Positions 36,958-45,442 of a stretch of 64,000 bases of DNA are shown here, piece by piece. Within the stretch, counting starts at the first letter, position 1; each line of letters begins with the position of its first letter. The notes under the pieces were generated by a model. It worked only from the letters and a program-made list of their open reading frames with translations, was not told where the DNA came from and ran no database searches. This DNA is from Parietichytrium sp. I65-24A (taxonomy: Eukaryota > Sar > Bigyra > Thraustochytrida > Thraustochytriidae). Position numbers and translations under genes: made by a program. The DNA lies in the NCBI GenBank assembly GCA_012862575.1, contig BLSF01000002.1, positions 1,178,001 to 1,242,000 on the forward strand, read 5' to 3'.

Positions 36958-37006
36958 AAACCTCCAAGACCTCCAAGACTTCCAAGACCTCCAAGCCTCC
37001 TATGTG
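36958..37006. repeat. CTCCAAGAC nonamer repeat
   Basis: About five imperfect tandem copies of CTCCAAGAC/CTTCCAAGAC. Confidence 0.8.
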
Positions 37007-37898
37007 CTAAAAACAGCAATGCGTTTGGCGCGTCTACGGCGCTTGTGAATTTCGTTCGAACCGCGAGCGACCGCACTCGCGTCGAGCGTGCGGGATGATG
37101 ATGGGATGACGATGGGATGGCGATGGGATGAATGAAGTTGGGATAATGATTATGAAGATGGGATCCAGCGCGATGGCGATCGCAGTTTTTTGGATCCTGG
37201 TTCTCCGTGGGTTCCGGAACGCTGTGTTGCGAGCGCTCTGAGGCCGAGCATCAATATTCAATTGAGGGGAAGAGCTGAGTGACGTTTGCGGAAAGGCCTT
37301 TCGCAGTCACTCTTCCGCTCTCACTCATTCGCTCTCTCAACTTTCTCTCTCTCATCTTTCTCTCTCTCTCTTTCTTCACTTTTCTTCACATTCACCTTCG
37401 ACCGTTTCCGCTGCGAAACTCATTTTATTAGTTGTTTTGTCACAGTTTACCTTAGTATATGTACATAATATTCAAGTATATGCAATTAAGTGTACAGGTA
37501 TAGTACATTCATCTAACAGAGGCTTTACTAAAAATGACTAATTGTTATTGTAATTCGGGTGCAATAACTACTGCTTTATATTACCGTATTGACGCTACGT
37601 TACTGTCCTTGATAGGAGACGGCGTTGGTCCCTACAGACCCTACAGCGGAGGTGGCTGTGGGCTAGTGGTGCGGATTTTGAGGCAATTTCCTCGCGAATT
37701 TCCGCTGGAATTCTTCTTCTTTTTTGACTCATTTCCATTCTTGTGTCTTGCTCACTGTCAACACAAAGTGTTTTTTTATTTTTTTTTCCCACAGAACGAG
37801 TAGAACGTAGAACGAGTGCGAAGAAGGAGTCAACTTGGAAGAAGAAGAAAAAGGAAAGTCGAAAGTCGAAAGTCGAAATTCGAAAGGGAGACAGAGCG

Positions 37899-37926
37899 AG
37901 TGAGTGAGTGAGTGAGTGAGTGAGTG
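37899..37926. repeat. (GAGT)n tetranucleotide repeat
   Basis: Seven tandem GAGT units about 280 bp upstream of the coiled-coil gene start. Confidence 0.9.
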
Positions 37927-38203
37927 GCAGGACCATGAGAGGAAGCGGCAAGTGCGGGGACCGTCAATAAAATTAAGCAAGCAGCTGACAGAGGGTTGGT
38001 TATTCAAAAGGGGGTTGCAGAAGTTGCAGAGCAGAGTTGGCCATAGTTGGCGGCGCATGCCTCGGGGGCAAAGCGACTTGACGCTCAGCCGGGAGCGGCC
38101 GCTGTGGTCGAGTAGTGTGGGCCGAGGGGGAATTGCGGGCTTGGCGAAGATTAAAGACCGCGAGGAACTGTGAATATTGTGGGAGCGCGCGGCGAAGCCA
38201 TAA

Positions 38204-39619
38204 ATGGAGGGTGGTTCGCGGGATGAATGGTACGACAAGTACTACAAGGATGTAAAAGACCTGGAAAAGGTGTACTGGAGCTACTTTTCGGGGCTCAAGG
38301 TGGAACTGTACGGCGAGGAGGTGCAGCTGGGGAATTGGAGGCGGTCTAGGCAGAACTTTGCAGCTGTCAGCGCCAGCGTGTCGGAAGTCTCATGCAAAGA
38401 TGCGGAAAAGGGTCACGTGGATTGGGTGATTCACCATGAAGGCATTGGAAAGGGCAAGCGCGTTCAGGATGGGCTTGTAGAGCTCGCCTTGCACAAGTAC
38501 GATACAAGCACACAGAAGGTTGTTCCGATAGACAGGGAGATCATGGATCGCGCAAAGAGGCTGGAGGACGACTTGTCGGAAATCCAGGTCAGTCGCGACG
38601 AGCTTGCTCAGAACCCGCACCTAGAACTCGAGAGCACGCTGCGTGATATGAACTATAGAGAGCACTGGGCGCGTGCAAAACTTGAAAATGTGAATTCATT
38701 AAAAACGCAGACTTCCAAGGGGCTGTGGAATGCGCTGCGAGAGTGCTCCTCTTTTGAGAAACTCTCAAACCACTTCCACGAGGTTTTTGGCATCCGAATT
38801 CCGAAGGGCACGTTGCGGGACAGATACAAGGTGGTAATGGGTGGCATGCGACCAAGTCGCTCGAAAGCTGGGGTTATTGACGTGGAGAATGCCGACATTG
38901 CTTTGCTCGGACTTGGGGACGTGTCGTCAAGTTCTGCGCATTACATGCACCCGAACGGTTTCATGACTGCTGGCGACGTGATGCACGCATCAACGGATGA
39001 ACTTGTGGAGATCGCGCGGACGCTTTGCAGCAAAGTAAATTCTTGTCAGCAAAAATTGATCGCAAAGTATTTGTCCGTCTTGAATCAAAAGAGAAAAGAG
39101 CACGACTCTCTGGTTGCGGAGAGCGAGGTTCAAAAGCAGCGCTTGGAGCAGGAGGCAGAAGAGCGGATCAGGGCTGCGGAGGCGAGCATTAAGCTGGATT
39201 TGCAAAAGCAAAAGGAATTGCTAAAGTGGGATGTCGAGGACTCGGCGCGGTCCATCAACACCACCGAGCTGTCGATGAATAAGGAGAATTCAGCTCTCGC
39301 AGACATGTTAGACACGCTCTTCCCCATGACGAAATTCAATCCGCAAGACCTGCTCGCTACGCCGGACAAAGCTAGAGATCTGAGGCAGTCAATCACGATG
39401 GCTCGAGCTTTGATTGATGCGTCGGAGCGGAGCACTGCAGAAATGAGCACTTATCCCAACAAACCGGACGAGGGCAGACTACTTGGCACCAGGCTGCCAG
39501 GTCATGTTAGGCAACGGGGCAAGATCGACGAGAATGGAGGGAAGCACTCAATTCGACGTCCGTCGCGGCCCAAAGGAAAGAGGCGAAAGATCAACGAGGG
39601 TGAGGTGGAGGAAGGTTGA
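38204..39619 (+). CDS. Unrecognised 471-aa protein with coiled coil and basic tail
   Basis: An ATG at 38204 opens a single exon of 471 residues. The N-terminus is Tyr/Asp/Lys-rich (DEWYDKYYKDVKDLEKVYW). Around residues 175-210 a segment, SSFEKLSNHFHEVFGIRIPK followed by GTLRDRYKVV, resembles a small helix-turn-helix of the kind seen in DNA-binding and centromere-associated proteins; this is only a visual resemblance. Residues about 280-350 are a strong coiled coil rich in Glu, Lys, Gln and Ala. The last 30 residues are very basic (RRPSRPKGKRRK), like a nuclear localisation signal. Together this suggests a nuclear protein, but I do not recognise the family and assign no function. The next gene downstream encodes a cohesin subunit, which may be coincidence. 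Confidence 0.75.
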   Translation: MEGGSRDEWYDKYYKDVKDLEKVYWSYFSGLKVELYGEEVQLGNWRRSRQNFAAVSASVSEVSCKDAEKGHVDWVIHHEGIGKGKRVQDGLVELALHKYDTSTQKVVPIDREIMDRAKRLEDDLSEIQVSRDELAQNPHLELESTLRDMNYREHWARAKLENVNSLKTQTSKGLWNALRECSSFEKLSNHFHEVFGIRIPKGTLRDRYKVVMGGMRPSRSKAGVIDVENADIALLGLGDVSSSSAHYMHPNGFMTAGDVMHASTDELVEIARTLCSKVNSCQQKLIAKYLSVLNQKRKEHDSLVAESEVQKQRLEQEAEERIRAAEASIKLDLQKQKELLKWDVEDSARSINTTELSMNKENSALADMLDTLFPMTKFNPQDLLATPDKARDLRQSITMARALIDASERSTAEMSTYPNKPDEGRLLGTRLPGHVRQRGKIDENGGKHSIRRPSRPKGKRRKINEGEVEEG

Positions 39620-39714
39620 GACTTTGCTCGTGGAGAGAACCTAGATTTAAGATTTCACAAGTCTGCCAAGCACTTTTGCTGGACAGGTTGCAATAGTGAA
39701 AACGGTGAGAATGC

Positions 39715-39981
39715 ATGAGCAATGAAAGAGAGCAAGCCCGAATGTTGAGGAGGGATTTGCACGACTTCCACATCGCATTGGATCGCGACCTTTTGCAAGG
39801 AGATGTGTCACGCCGAATTGGAGTGGGGACAGACCAGATCAATCAGCATCTGCACAATAGTGTTCCACATTATGATGCACTTCGTAAGTTGACAGGTTCC
39901 CATCGCAAAATTCACAGTCAAAATCAAAACGAGTCGTGTGAGCACACGGAGCATATCTCCGTGTTGGGCCAAATGACATGA
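39715..39981 (+). CDS. Possible small protein or spliced first exon (88 codons)
   Basis: An ATG at 39715, preceded by an in-frame stop 9 nt upstream, opens 88 codons. The first 57 residues look protein-like, hydrophilic and helical: REQARMLRRDLHDFHIAL then DRDLLQGDVSRRIGVGTDQI. At 39884 there is a perfect GTAAGT donor, after which composition changes to Ser/His/Gln-rich. A plausible acceptor is the CACAG ending near 40060, but several alternatives exist, so the gene model is open. It starts 95 bp after the previous stop. The family is not recognised, and it could be a chance frame in a 3' UTR. Confidence 0.3.
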   Translation: MSNEREQARMLRRDLHDFHIALDRDLLQGDVSRRIGVGTDQINQHLHNSVPHYDALRKLTGSHRKIHSQNQNESCEHTEHISVLGQMT

Positions 39982-40561
39982 GACTCTCTCGCTCCTTCAC
40001 CTGTCAAATAGCTCACATCTCCTAACGTGGCGATGCGAACATTGCCATTGAGAGCACAGGTTCACACCAACTCGCACTTTTACACTCTTTTGATTGACCG
40101 CGAATTCAAATTCGAATGTCTCACTTTCCTCTCAAGTCGATTCGTCTTGATTGAGAAAATTTCAAAATTTCAAAACACCACCCACCCACGCATTCAAAAA
40201 TTCGAATTTCAAAATTCAAAAAAAACACTCACTCGTCCATTGTTAATCATTGTTAGAAGAACCCACGCAAAACCCTTACCTTTTCTCCTAACCATTCCAC
40301 CCCCTCCTACCACCTTCACACCCGAGGGGAAAAACACGAAAAAACCTTCGATCCTCATCTCGCCACTGCTACCCGAATCTTCTATCCACCCTAGTCGCCC
40401 CATCACGACCCCTTTTCGGCAACCCGCACTACTACCTTAACCGCTATCCACGCCTGTTAGCACCCACCACGCAAGGCTTGCCAAACAGACAGCAATCAAT
40501 CACTTTTCACGTCTCTGAGGTCCGCGAAACATACGCGGAAAGTGTCCTCGCAGCCAACCAG

Positions 40562-40650
40562 TCCCAAAGAGACAGAGACAGAGACAGACAGACAGAGACA
40601 GAGACACACAGAGAGAAAGAGACAGAGAGAGACAAAGAGAGACAGAGAGA
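40562..40650. repeat. GAGACA/GAGA purine repeat before the cohesin start
   Basis: About 90 bases of GAGACA, GACAGA and GAGA units on the sense strand, ending 10 bp before the STAG ATG. It is either the core promoter or the 5' UTR. Confidence 0.85.
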
Positions 40651-40659
40651 GAAGTCGGG

Positions 40660-43600
40660 ATGCCGCGGCACTCGTCGCGTGAGCGCAAGCAGACTTCGTT
40701 CTTCGTAGCGGGAGGGTCGAAGCGCGTGGAGGCGGAATGGGAAGAGGGTTCGGAGCGCAGGGAGGATGAGGATAGCGCAGACGAAGGAGAGGCGTTCGAG
40801 GAGGCGGAAGAAGATCAAGATGGAGATGGAGATGCGCTGGAGATGACGCCAAAGAAGAAGAAGAGCTCGCGCACGCGCAGGCGCAAGTCCGCAGGGGCGA
40901 CGAAAGCGGGCGGGAAAAGCGGGCGGAAGAAGAGAGGGGCGAAGCGGACAGAGGACGGGGAGATTATGGGCGCGCTGATGGACCCGAAAGTGGCGCTGGT
41001 GCAGTTTGTGCGAGAGCTGGGAGCAGAGAGCGACGGCGAGGTGGCGGAGAAGGTGATGCTGTTCCTGCTCGAGTGCTGTGGGGTGAGCGAGACCGTCGCG
41101 AAAGAGTGGGTGGCCGAGGAGGACTTTCAAGCCATGGAGATGAAGATTGAGGAAAAGGGACTGGAGAAGTTTTGCAGGGCTGCCGGGGAGGCGGAGGATT
41201 GCTTTACGAACGACTACTTGTTCAAAGAGCAGCAAGACGCGGACGTCAAGATCGCGCAAAAGAGCTTTGGGAAGTTCTGGCTATCACTGCTGGAGGATGG
41301 CGACTACGCTCTGCTGGATAGCAGTCTCTTGTTATTTGTGCTTCAGTTCTGCGAGCAGCTGGGGCCTGCGCCTATGCTTGCGTTTCGCCACACCGTGACC
41401 GAGACGGTCAAATACCTTGGTATAGCTATCATCCGAGGACGTCAGTCTATGTTTGGCAAGCTCTCCAAGCTTGTCGAGCAGTTGCAGACCAAAGCGCAAA
41501 AGCAGGACGGCGGGGACGTTGTCATGTCGAACTTTGTGGAGAAGCTTCAAGAGATGGAAACGTTTGATTTTCTCAACACAAGTTCAGATAAAGTTGGAGA
41601 AGAGTGGGACCAAGTAAGCAACTTGCTACCCCCGGAAAAGTGGGGAAAGGGTGTTGCGCAATTGAAAAAGCGCTGTGCTGAGTTGCTCGAGTCACTTGCG
41701 AACAGCACTATTTTGTTAAGCGATTTTTGCAAGATCTTGAAAGAGCGCTCACAGGACGCCAATGAATTCGTGCGCCTGAGCGCCATTTCCTGCTACGGAG
41801 ATTGGGTCAAATGCGACGCGATGTTTTTGTCAATCCTGACAGGAATTACCATCTCCACCACACTTGCAGACCCCACCACCGCTGTGCGCGTGGGAGCTTG
41901 CAAGGCTATTTCCAAGTCGCTTCAGTCAGCTGCTATTCAAGGCGATGATCATGTGGCGGAGTGGTCCAAGAAGAAGATCAAATCCATTCTCGGCAATGCG
42001 CAAAGGCAACGAATTTTGGCGGAGAGATTGCGCGACGAAAGCCCAGAGGTTGTGAGTGCTGCCGTGGACGTCTTTCAGGCTATCTACAGCTACGACTCAA
42101 AGTTATTGAAGAGACAGGTGCAATCAGCGGTATTTAAATGCATATGTTACGAGGACGACGATCAAACGTCTTTTGAAAACGCTCGCCGCGCGGCTGCTTC
42201 CTTTGCGTTTGCTGTCCACCTTGACAGCGGGGACTCCATGGGCGACACGCAACCAGAAAGTAGTCAAACTGAGGACAGTGGCACGACTAGTAGTAAGAGA
42301 TCACCGAGGTCTAAAAAAGGCGTCGTCGTCGAGGCTCCTGCAGAGGAGGAGTCGGAAAGTGCGATCGCAGTGCGGGCGCGTGTGCAGCTCCGGTCTTTTG
42401 TTGACTTCATCAACGAGGTTATTGCAAGCACCTCAACTGCCGATCAGAGTAGCGATCAAGACGAAGAGTTCATTGCCTTGCCGCAGGAAGTTATGGATAT
42501 GATTGTGGATGCGTTCTGGGATCTCGATGGAGCGCAATTTCTTCGTAATTGGGACGCAATCTTGATGGGCCTTCGCGGATATGGGCAGAGCGAGAACACC
42601 TCACCATCTCGAGAGCACACTGGCTACATTATTGCTCAAGTGTTGTTATCTGCCAGCAAGCGCGCAAGCTATATCGACCCGACGATTAAGGGGAAACGAG
42701 AACTGAAGCATCTTGAGGAGCAGAGCGAGGAGTACGTTAGCGCGCTAAATGAAAGTCTGCTGGAGTACCTCGCAGAGTGTCTTTCCGCATTCCGATCTGA
42801 CGACGTCACCCTGGAGCCTCTGATATCTCTTGTGGAGACCCTTGATCCCAGCCGTTGTACAAGCGACCTGGAGCGCCGGAGCATGTTGTCGCTGATTAAA
42901 CAGCTTTGTTTGATATATGAGCAGAAGCAAAATTCGCGCTTGCTGTACTTGGTCGCGAAGATTCTCTCCGATCATCTCTGCAACGGATCCAAGCATGCTC
43001 TTCAACAGGAGGCGCGAGACCTCTACACGACCATGGAGAAGTCTTGTGCCGAGTCTCTTCGCGATAGCATCGAAAACATGGGCCGCGCTTCGAGCCTTCC
43101 TGACGACAAGTTGGTCGAGATCGAAACCAGACTCGTCCGTGTTCACATTCTAGCGCGCCTCACCCCTTCGTATGATCGTTTCCCCGTGGACGATGATCTG
43201 CGCAAGGCAGTGGAGGCTTTGGGCGAACAAATTTTGGAGCTTGCGAGAACCGATGTGAGGTACCTCAAACTTTTCTCGGAGGTTTTGACCTTCTTCCAAG
43301 TCGACGTTGCAGGAAATTTTAGTGCCACGCATTTGGTAGCCACTCAAACGAAAAGCAAGAGGGCCGATGACTTTGAGGAGCGATTGGAGGCGTGCATTGA
43401 AAGGACTGTGCAAGCCATGTCTTGCTTATCAAATCTGCTGGAAATCGTGGCTTCGGGGAGCTATAAGCACTCTCAAAGCCTAGTCGCGGTAGCCATGCCT
43501 TGCTATAACGATCTCGTCGCACTCGGTTGCGAGAAGCTCAAGTCTACCGCCCTTCACAAGCTTGTATATTTCCCTGCACAAAAACTCAAGTCTGTCATGA

Positions 43601-44871
43601 ACGAGTTTGCCTGTGACCTGGTGCCTCCGAGAGGAGTTAGTACCGCAGCCCAGGTGGACCTATTTGCACCAGCTGCAGTCCGGCAGTTGTGCACAGCATC
43701 AACTATCCGGAATCGCGTGAACCAGGCACTTCGAAAGAATCTGCAGGAAAGCGATATTGATCGCTTTACTACAAATGTGCTGACTCACGTTTCCAGCGAG
43801 GATGTTGATGGCGAGAACGATTCTGCCCCAAAATCCAGCATGGATGAAGGCGAGGTACAGACTCGCTTTCTGCGGCAGAGCGCGGATGAGCTACTCGACA
43901 GCCTGAAAAGCACACCCAATAATTGGACCGTGGCGGTCGCCAAGACCTTGCAGACGCACTTTTCTGCCGCCAGCTTTGATCGGGAAGATCTCAAAGCAGT
44001 TGCAGAGTTGTTTGCCGACAACCTATGCGGTAACTTGAAAAAGTGCTCGGACAAGTCCGCCGAAAGCGCCATTAAAACAATCGAGCTTGGGATTCAGTAT
44101 GCACTGGACGATCCTGAAAATGTTGAGTATCTCTCGGTGCTCTTGCCGTTCACGAAAGTTCTTCGCAATAAGCACATCGGAACGCTCCAGGAGTTTTGGA
44201 CAACACATATTACGAGCTTGCCCAAAGAAATCGCCGACGTCGTATTTGGGGAGGAGACCGGGAAGAAAGACAAAACATTTGCAGCATTCGAACGAGCTCT
44301 CAAGGTGACCACGAAACGCGCACCTTCTGACGCAGGAGGCTCTGATGAGCTGGAGAGCGATGATATTGAAAACTCTTCAGATGACTCTCAGCCCGCCTCG
44401 CGAAAGCGCAAGAACCGCCGTAGTGAACAGAGCATTGCGTCTTTGCGTCAGGACGGCAGCGAGCAAGGATCCGACGATGAGCTCGAAGCCTCTTCGAGCA
44501 AGCGACAAAAGAGCCTCGAAACTTCCCCCGATGAGCCTGATCGTCGAAAACGGTCGTTGGAATCGTCTTCGGAGGGACCCGCCGACGACGCGAGCACGAA
44601 AGAAATCGAGAAAAATTTGTATGATTCTGACGATGCCCAGGGCCCCTCGACGAAAAAGAGGCGTTCTATGCCGATAAGAAGCGCAAAAGAAGTGGAAGGC
44701 GGCGAGAAATCTGATGCTCTTTTCGGTGAAGACAATGACGACACTGGCGCGGACGCCGAGGAAGGCTCCGGCAAGCCTGATCCTGAAGCGCAGGATCCCG
44801 GCGCGGAAAGCGACTCGAGTGAAGAACTGGCTCTCGCATCACGTGCCAAATTGCCGAGAGATTCTCAGTAG
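40660..44871 (+). CDS. SCC3: Cohesin subunit SCC3/STAG
   Basis: This is an intronless gene for 1403 residues, ATG at 40660. The family is a HEAT-repeat subunit that binds the SMC-kleisin ring and is needed to load and hold cohesin on chromatin. Residues 1-110 are acidic then strongly basic (KKKKSSRTRRRKSAG), a likely chromatin/NLS segment. The STAG domain covers about 190-300 and includes SFGKFWLSLLEDGDYALLD and AFRHTVTETVKYLGI. The stromalin-conservative domain lies at about 362-435: QDANEFVRLSAISCYGDWVK and DPTTAVRVGACKAISKSLQ. HEAT-like helices follow to about 1220. The last 180 residues are disordered, Ser/Asp/Glu-rich with basic clusters such as KKRRSMP. Length is slightly above the usual 1100-1260. 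It converges with the ARL2BP-like gene, 106 bp between stops. Confidence 0.88.
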   Translation: MPRHSSRERKQTSFFVAGGSKRVEAEWEEGSERREDEDSADEGEAFEEAEEDQDGDGDALEMTPKKKKSSRTRRRKSAGATKAGGKSGRKKRGAKRTEDGEIMGALMDPKVALVQFVRELGAESDGEVAEKVMLFLLECCGVSETVAKEWVAEEDFQAMEMKIEEKGLEKFCRAAGEAEDCFTNDYLFKEQQDADVKIAQKSFGKFWLSLLEDGDYALLDSSLLLFVLQFCEQLGPAPMLAFRHTVTETVKYLGIAIIRGRQSMFGKLSKLVEQLQTKAQKQDGGDVVMSNFVEKLQEMETFDFLNTSSDKVGEEWDQVSNLLPPEKWGKGVAQLKKRCAELLESLANSTILLSDFCKILKERSQDANEFVRLSAISCYGDWVKCDAMFLSILTGITISTTLADPTTAVRVGACKAISKSLQSAAIQGDDHVAEWSKKKIKSILGNAQRQRILAERLRDESPEVVSAAVDVFQAIYSYDSKLLKRQVQSAVFKCICYEDDDQTSFENARRAAASFAFAVHLDSGDSMGDTQPESSQTEDSGTTSSKRSPRSKKGVVVEAPAEEESESAIAVRARVQLRSFVDFINEVIASTSTADQSSDQDEEFIALPQEVMDMIVDAFWDLDGAQFLRNWDAILMGLRGYGQSENTSPSREHTGYIIAQVLLSASKRASYIDPTIKGKRELKHLEEQSEEYVSALNESLLEYLAECLSAFRSDDVTLEPLISLVETLDPSRCTSDLERRSMLSLIKQLCLIYEQKQNSRLLYLVAKILSDHLCNGSKHALQQEARDLYTTMEKSCAESLRDSIENMGRASSLPDDKLVEIETRLVRVHILARLTPSYDRFPVDDDLRKAVEALGEQILELARTDVRYLKLFSEVLTFFQVDVAGNFSATHLVATQTKSKRADDFEERLEACIERTVQAMSCLSNLLEIVASGSYKHSQSLVAVAMPCYNDLVALGCEKLKSTALHKLVYFPAQKLKSVMNEFACDLVPPRGVSTAAQVDLFAPAAVRQLCTASTIRNRVNQALRKNLQESDIDRFTTNVLTHVSSEDVDGENDSAPKSSMDEGEVQTRFLRQSADELLDSLKSTPNNWTVAVAKTLQTHFSAASFDREDLKAVAELFADNLCGNLKKCSDKSAESAIKTIELGIQYALDDPENVEYLSVLLPFTKVLRNKHIGTLQEFWTTHITSLPKEIADVVFGEETGKKDKTFAAFERALKVTTKRAPSDAGGSDELESDDIENSSDDSQPASRKRKNRRSEQSIASLRQDGSEQGSDDELEASSSKRQKSLETSPDEPDRRKRSLESSSEGPADDASTKEIEKNLYDSDDAQGPSTKKRRSMPIRSAKEVEGGEKSDALFGEDNDDTGADAEEGSGKPDPEAQDPGAESDSSEELALASRAKLPRDSQ

Positions 44872-44977
44872 CAGAGCCACAAGGGCTGAATTTTTTTTTG
44901 ATGTTAGGTAAAGTACAAGTACAAACAAAGACAAGATTTATGCATACAAGTTCTTCTCTCACGCCTTTGAAGCAGGC

Positions 44978-45442
44978 TCATAAGATCGTGCGAGCCCATC
45001 CATCAGAAATTTGCCGTAAATACCTGCGACGTTCCTCGTCCCGCATGACTTCCACGAATGTCGCATAGTCAAAAATAGTCAAGATGGCGTGCACGAGCGC
45101 GAAGTGCTTGCCAGCGTGTTCGTCACTCAGATATTCTCCTACCTGCTCGAGAGAGTATCCTTTTCCAGCGACGGCTTGCTCGATTCGAGACTCAAACTCT
45201 TCGCAAAATTCCTGGTGGGCTTGTGTGTACTCTAGCTTGTGCTCGAACTTTTCCGCGCACTCTTTCCGCTCCTGCGCGTCGTCCACCTCGAACAACTCTT
45301 GCAGCTCCTCCATATACTTCCAAAGTCCGCGCTGGAACTCCTTGTCCAACACGGCGCTCACCACTGCATGCGCCGCATCTTGCAGTCCTTCGTCTCTTCC
45401 ACTCTCTTTGCTTTCCTGCCGGCCGCGCGAGCCTCGACGCAT
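44978..45442 (-). CDS. ARL2BP: BART-domain protein, ARL2-binding protein-like
   Basis: The chosen ATG at 45442 gives 154 residues, close to the 163 of vertebrate ARL2BP; the frame upstream is a translated CT/GA repeat. After a short basic start the protein is all-helical. It reads DKEFQRGLWKYMEELQELFE, then EYTQAHQEFCEEFESRIEQ, then HAILTIFDYATFVEVMRDEE. These align by eye in order with the BART helices of ARL2BP (D-E-F-Q, IF-x-E-Y, LLTFTDFLAFKEMF). BART proteins bind GTP-loaded ARL2/ARL3 and act at mitochondria, centrosomes and the cilium base. CFAP36 also has a BART domain, but its protein is longer. Assignment to the BART fold is good; assignment to ARL2BP itself is likely. Confidence 0.75.
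   Translation of the reverse strand: MRRGSRGRQESKESGRDEGLQDAAHAVVSAVLDKEFQRGLWKYMEELQELFEVDDAQERKECAEKFEHKLEYTQAHQEFCEEFESRIEQAVAGKGYSLEQVGEYLSDEHAGKHFALVHAILTIFDYATFVEVMRDEERRRYLRQISDGWARTIL

Larger units (their letters stand above)
36757..38203. other. 1.45-kb divergent intergenic region
   Basis: This lies between the 5' ends of the Cys-rich gene and the coiled-coil gene. It contains a CTCCAAGAC repeat (36958-37006), GATGGGAT units near 37095-37165, CTCT tracts near 37325-37375, GTCGAAA repeats near 37855 and a (GAGT)n run. No ATG-started frame looks coding. Confidence 0.6.
39620..40659. other. Intergenic, with a doubtful small gene and the STAG leader
   Basis: Apart from the doubtful frame at 39715-39981, this holds AATTC/CAAAATTC-rich DNA near 40150-40230 and a purine tract before the cohesin gene. 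Nothing else is supportable. Confidence 0.55.
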
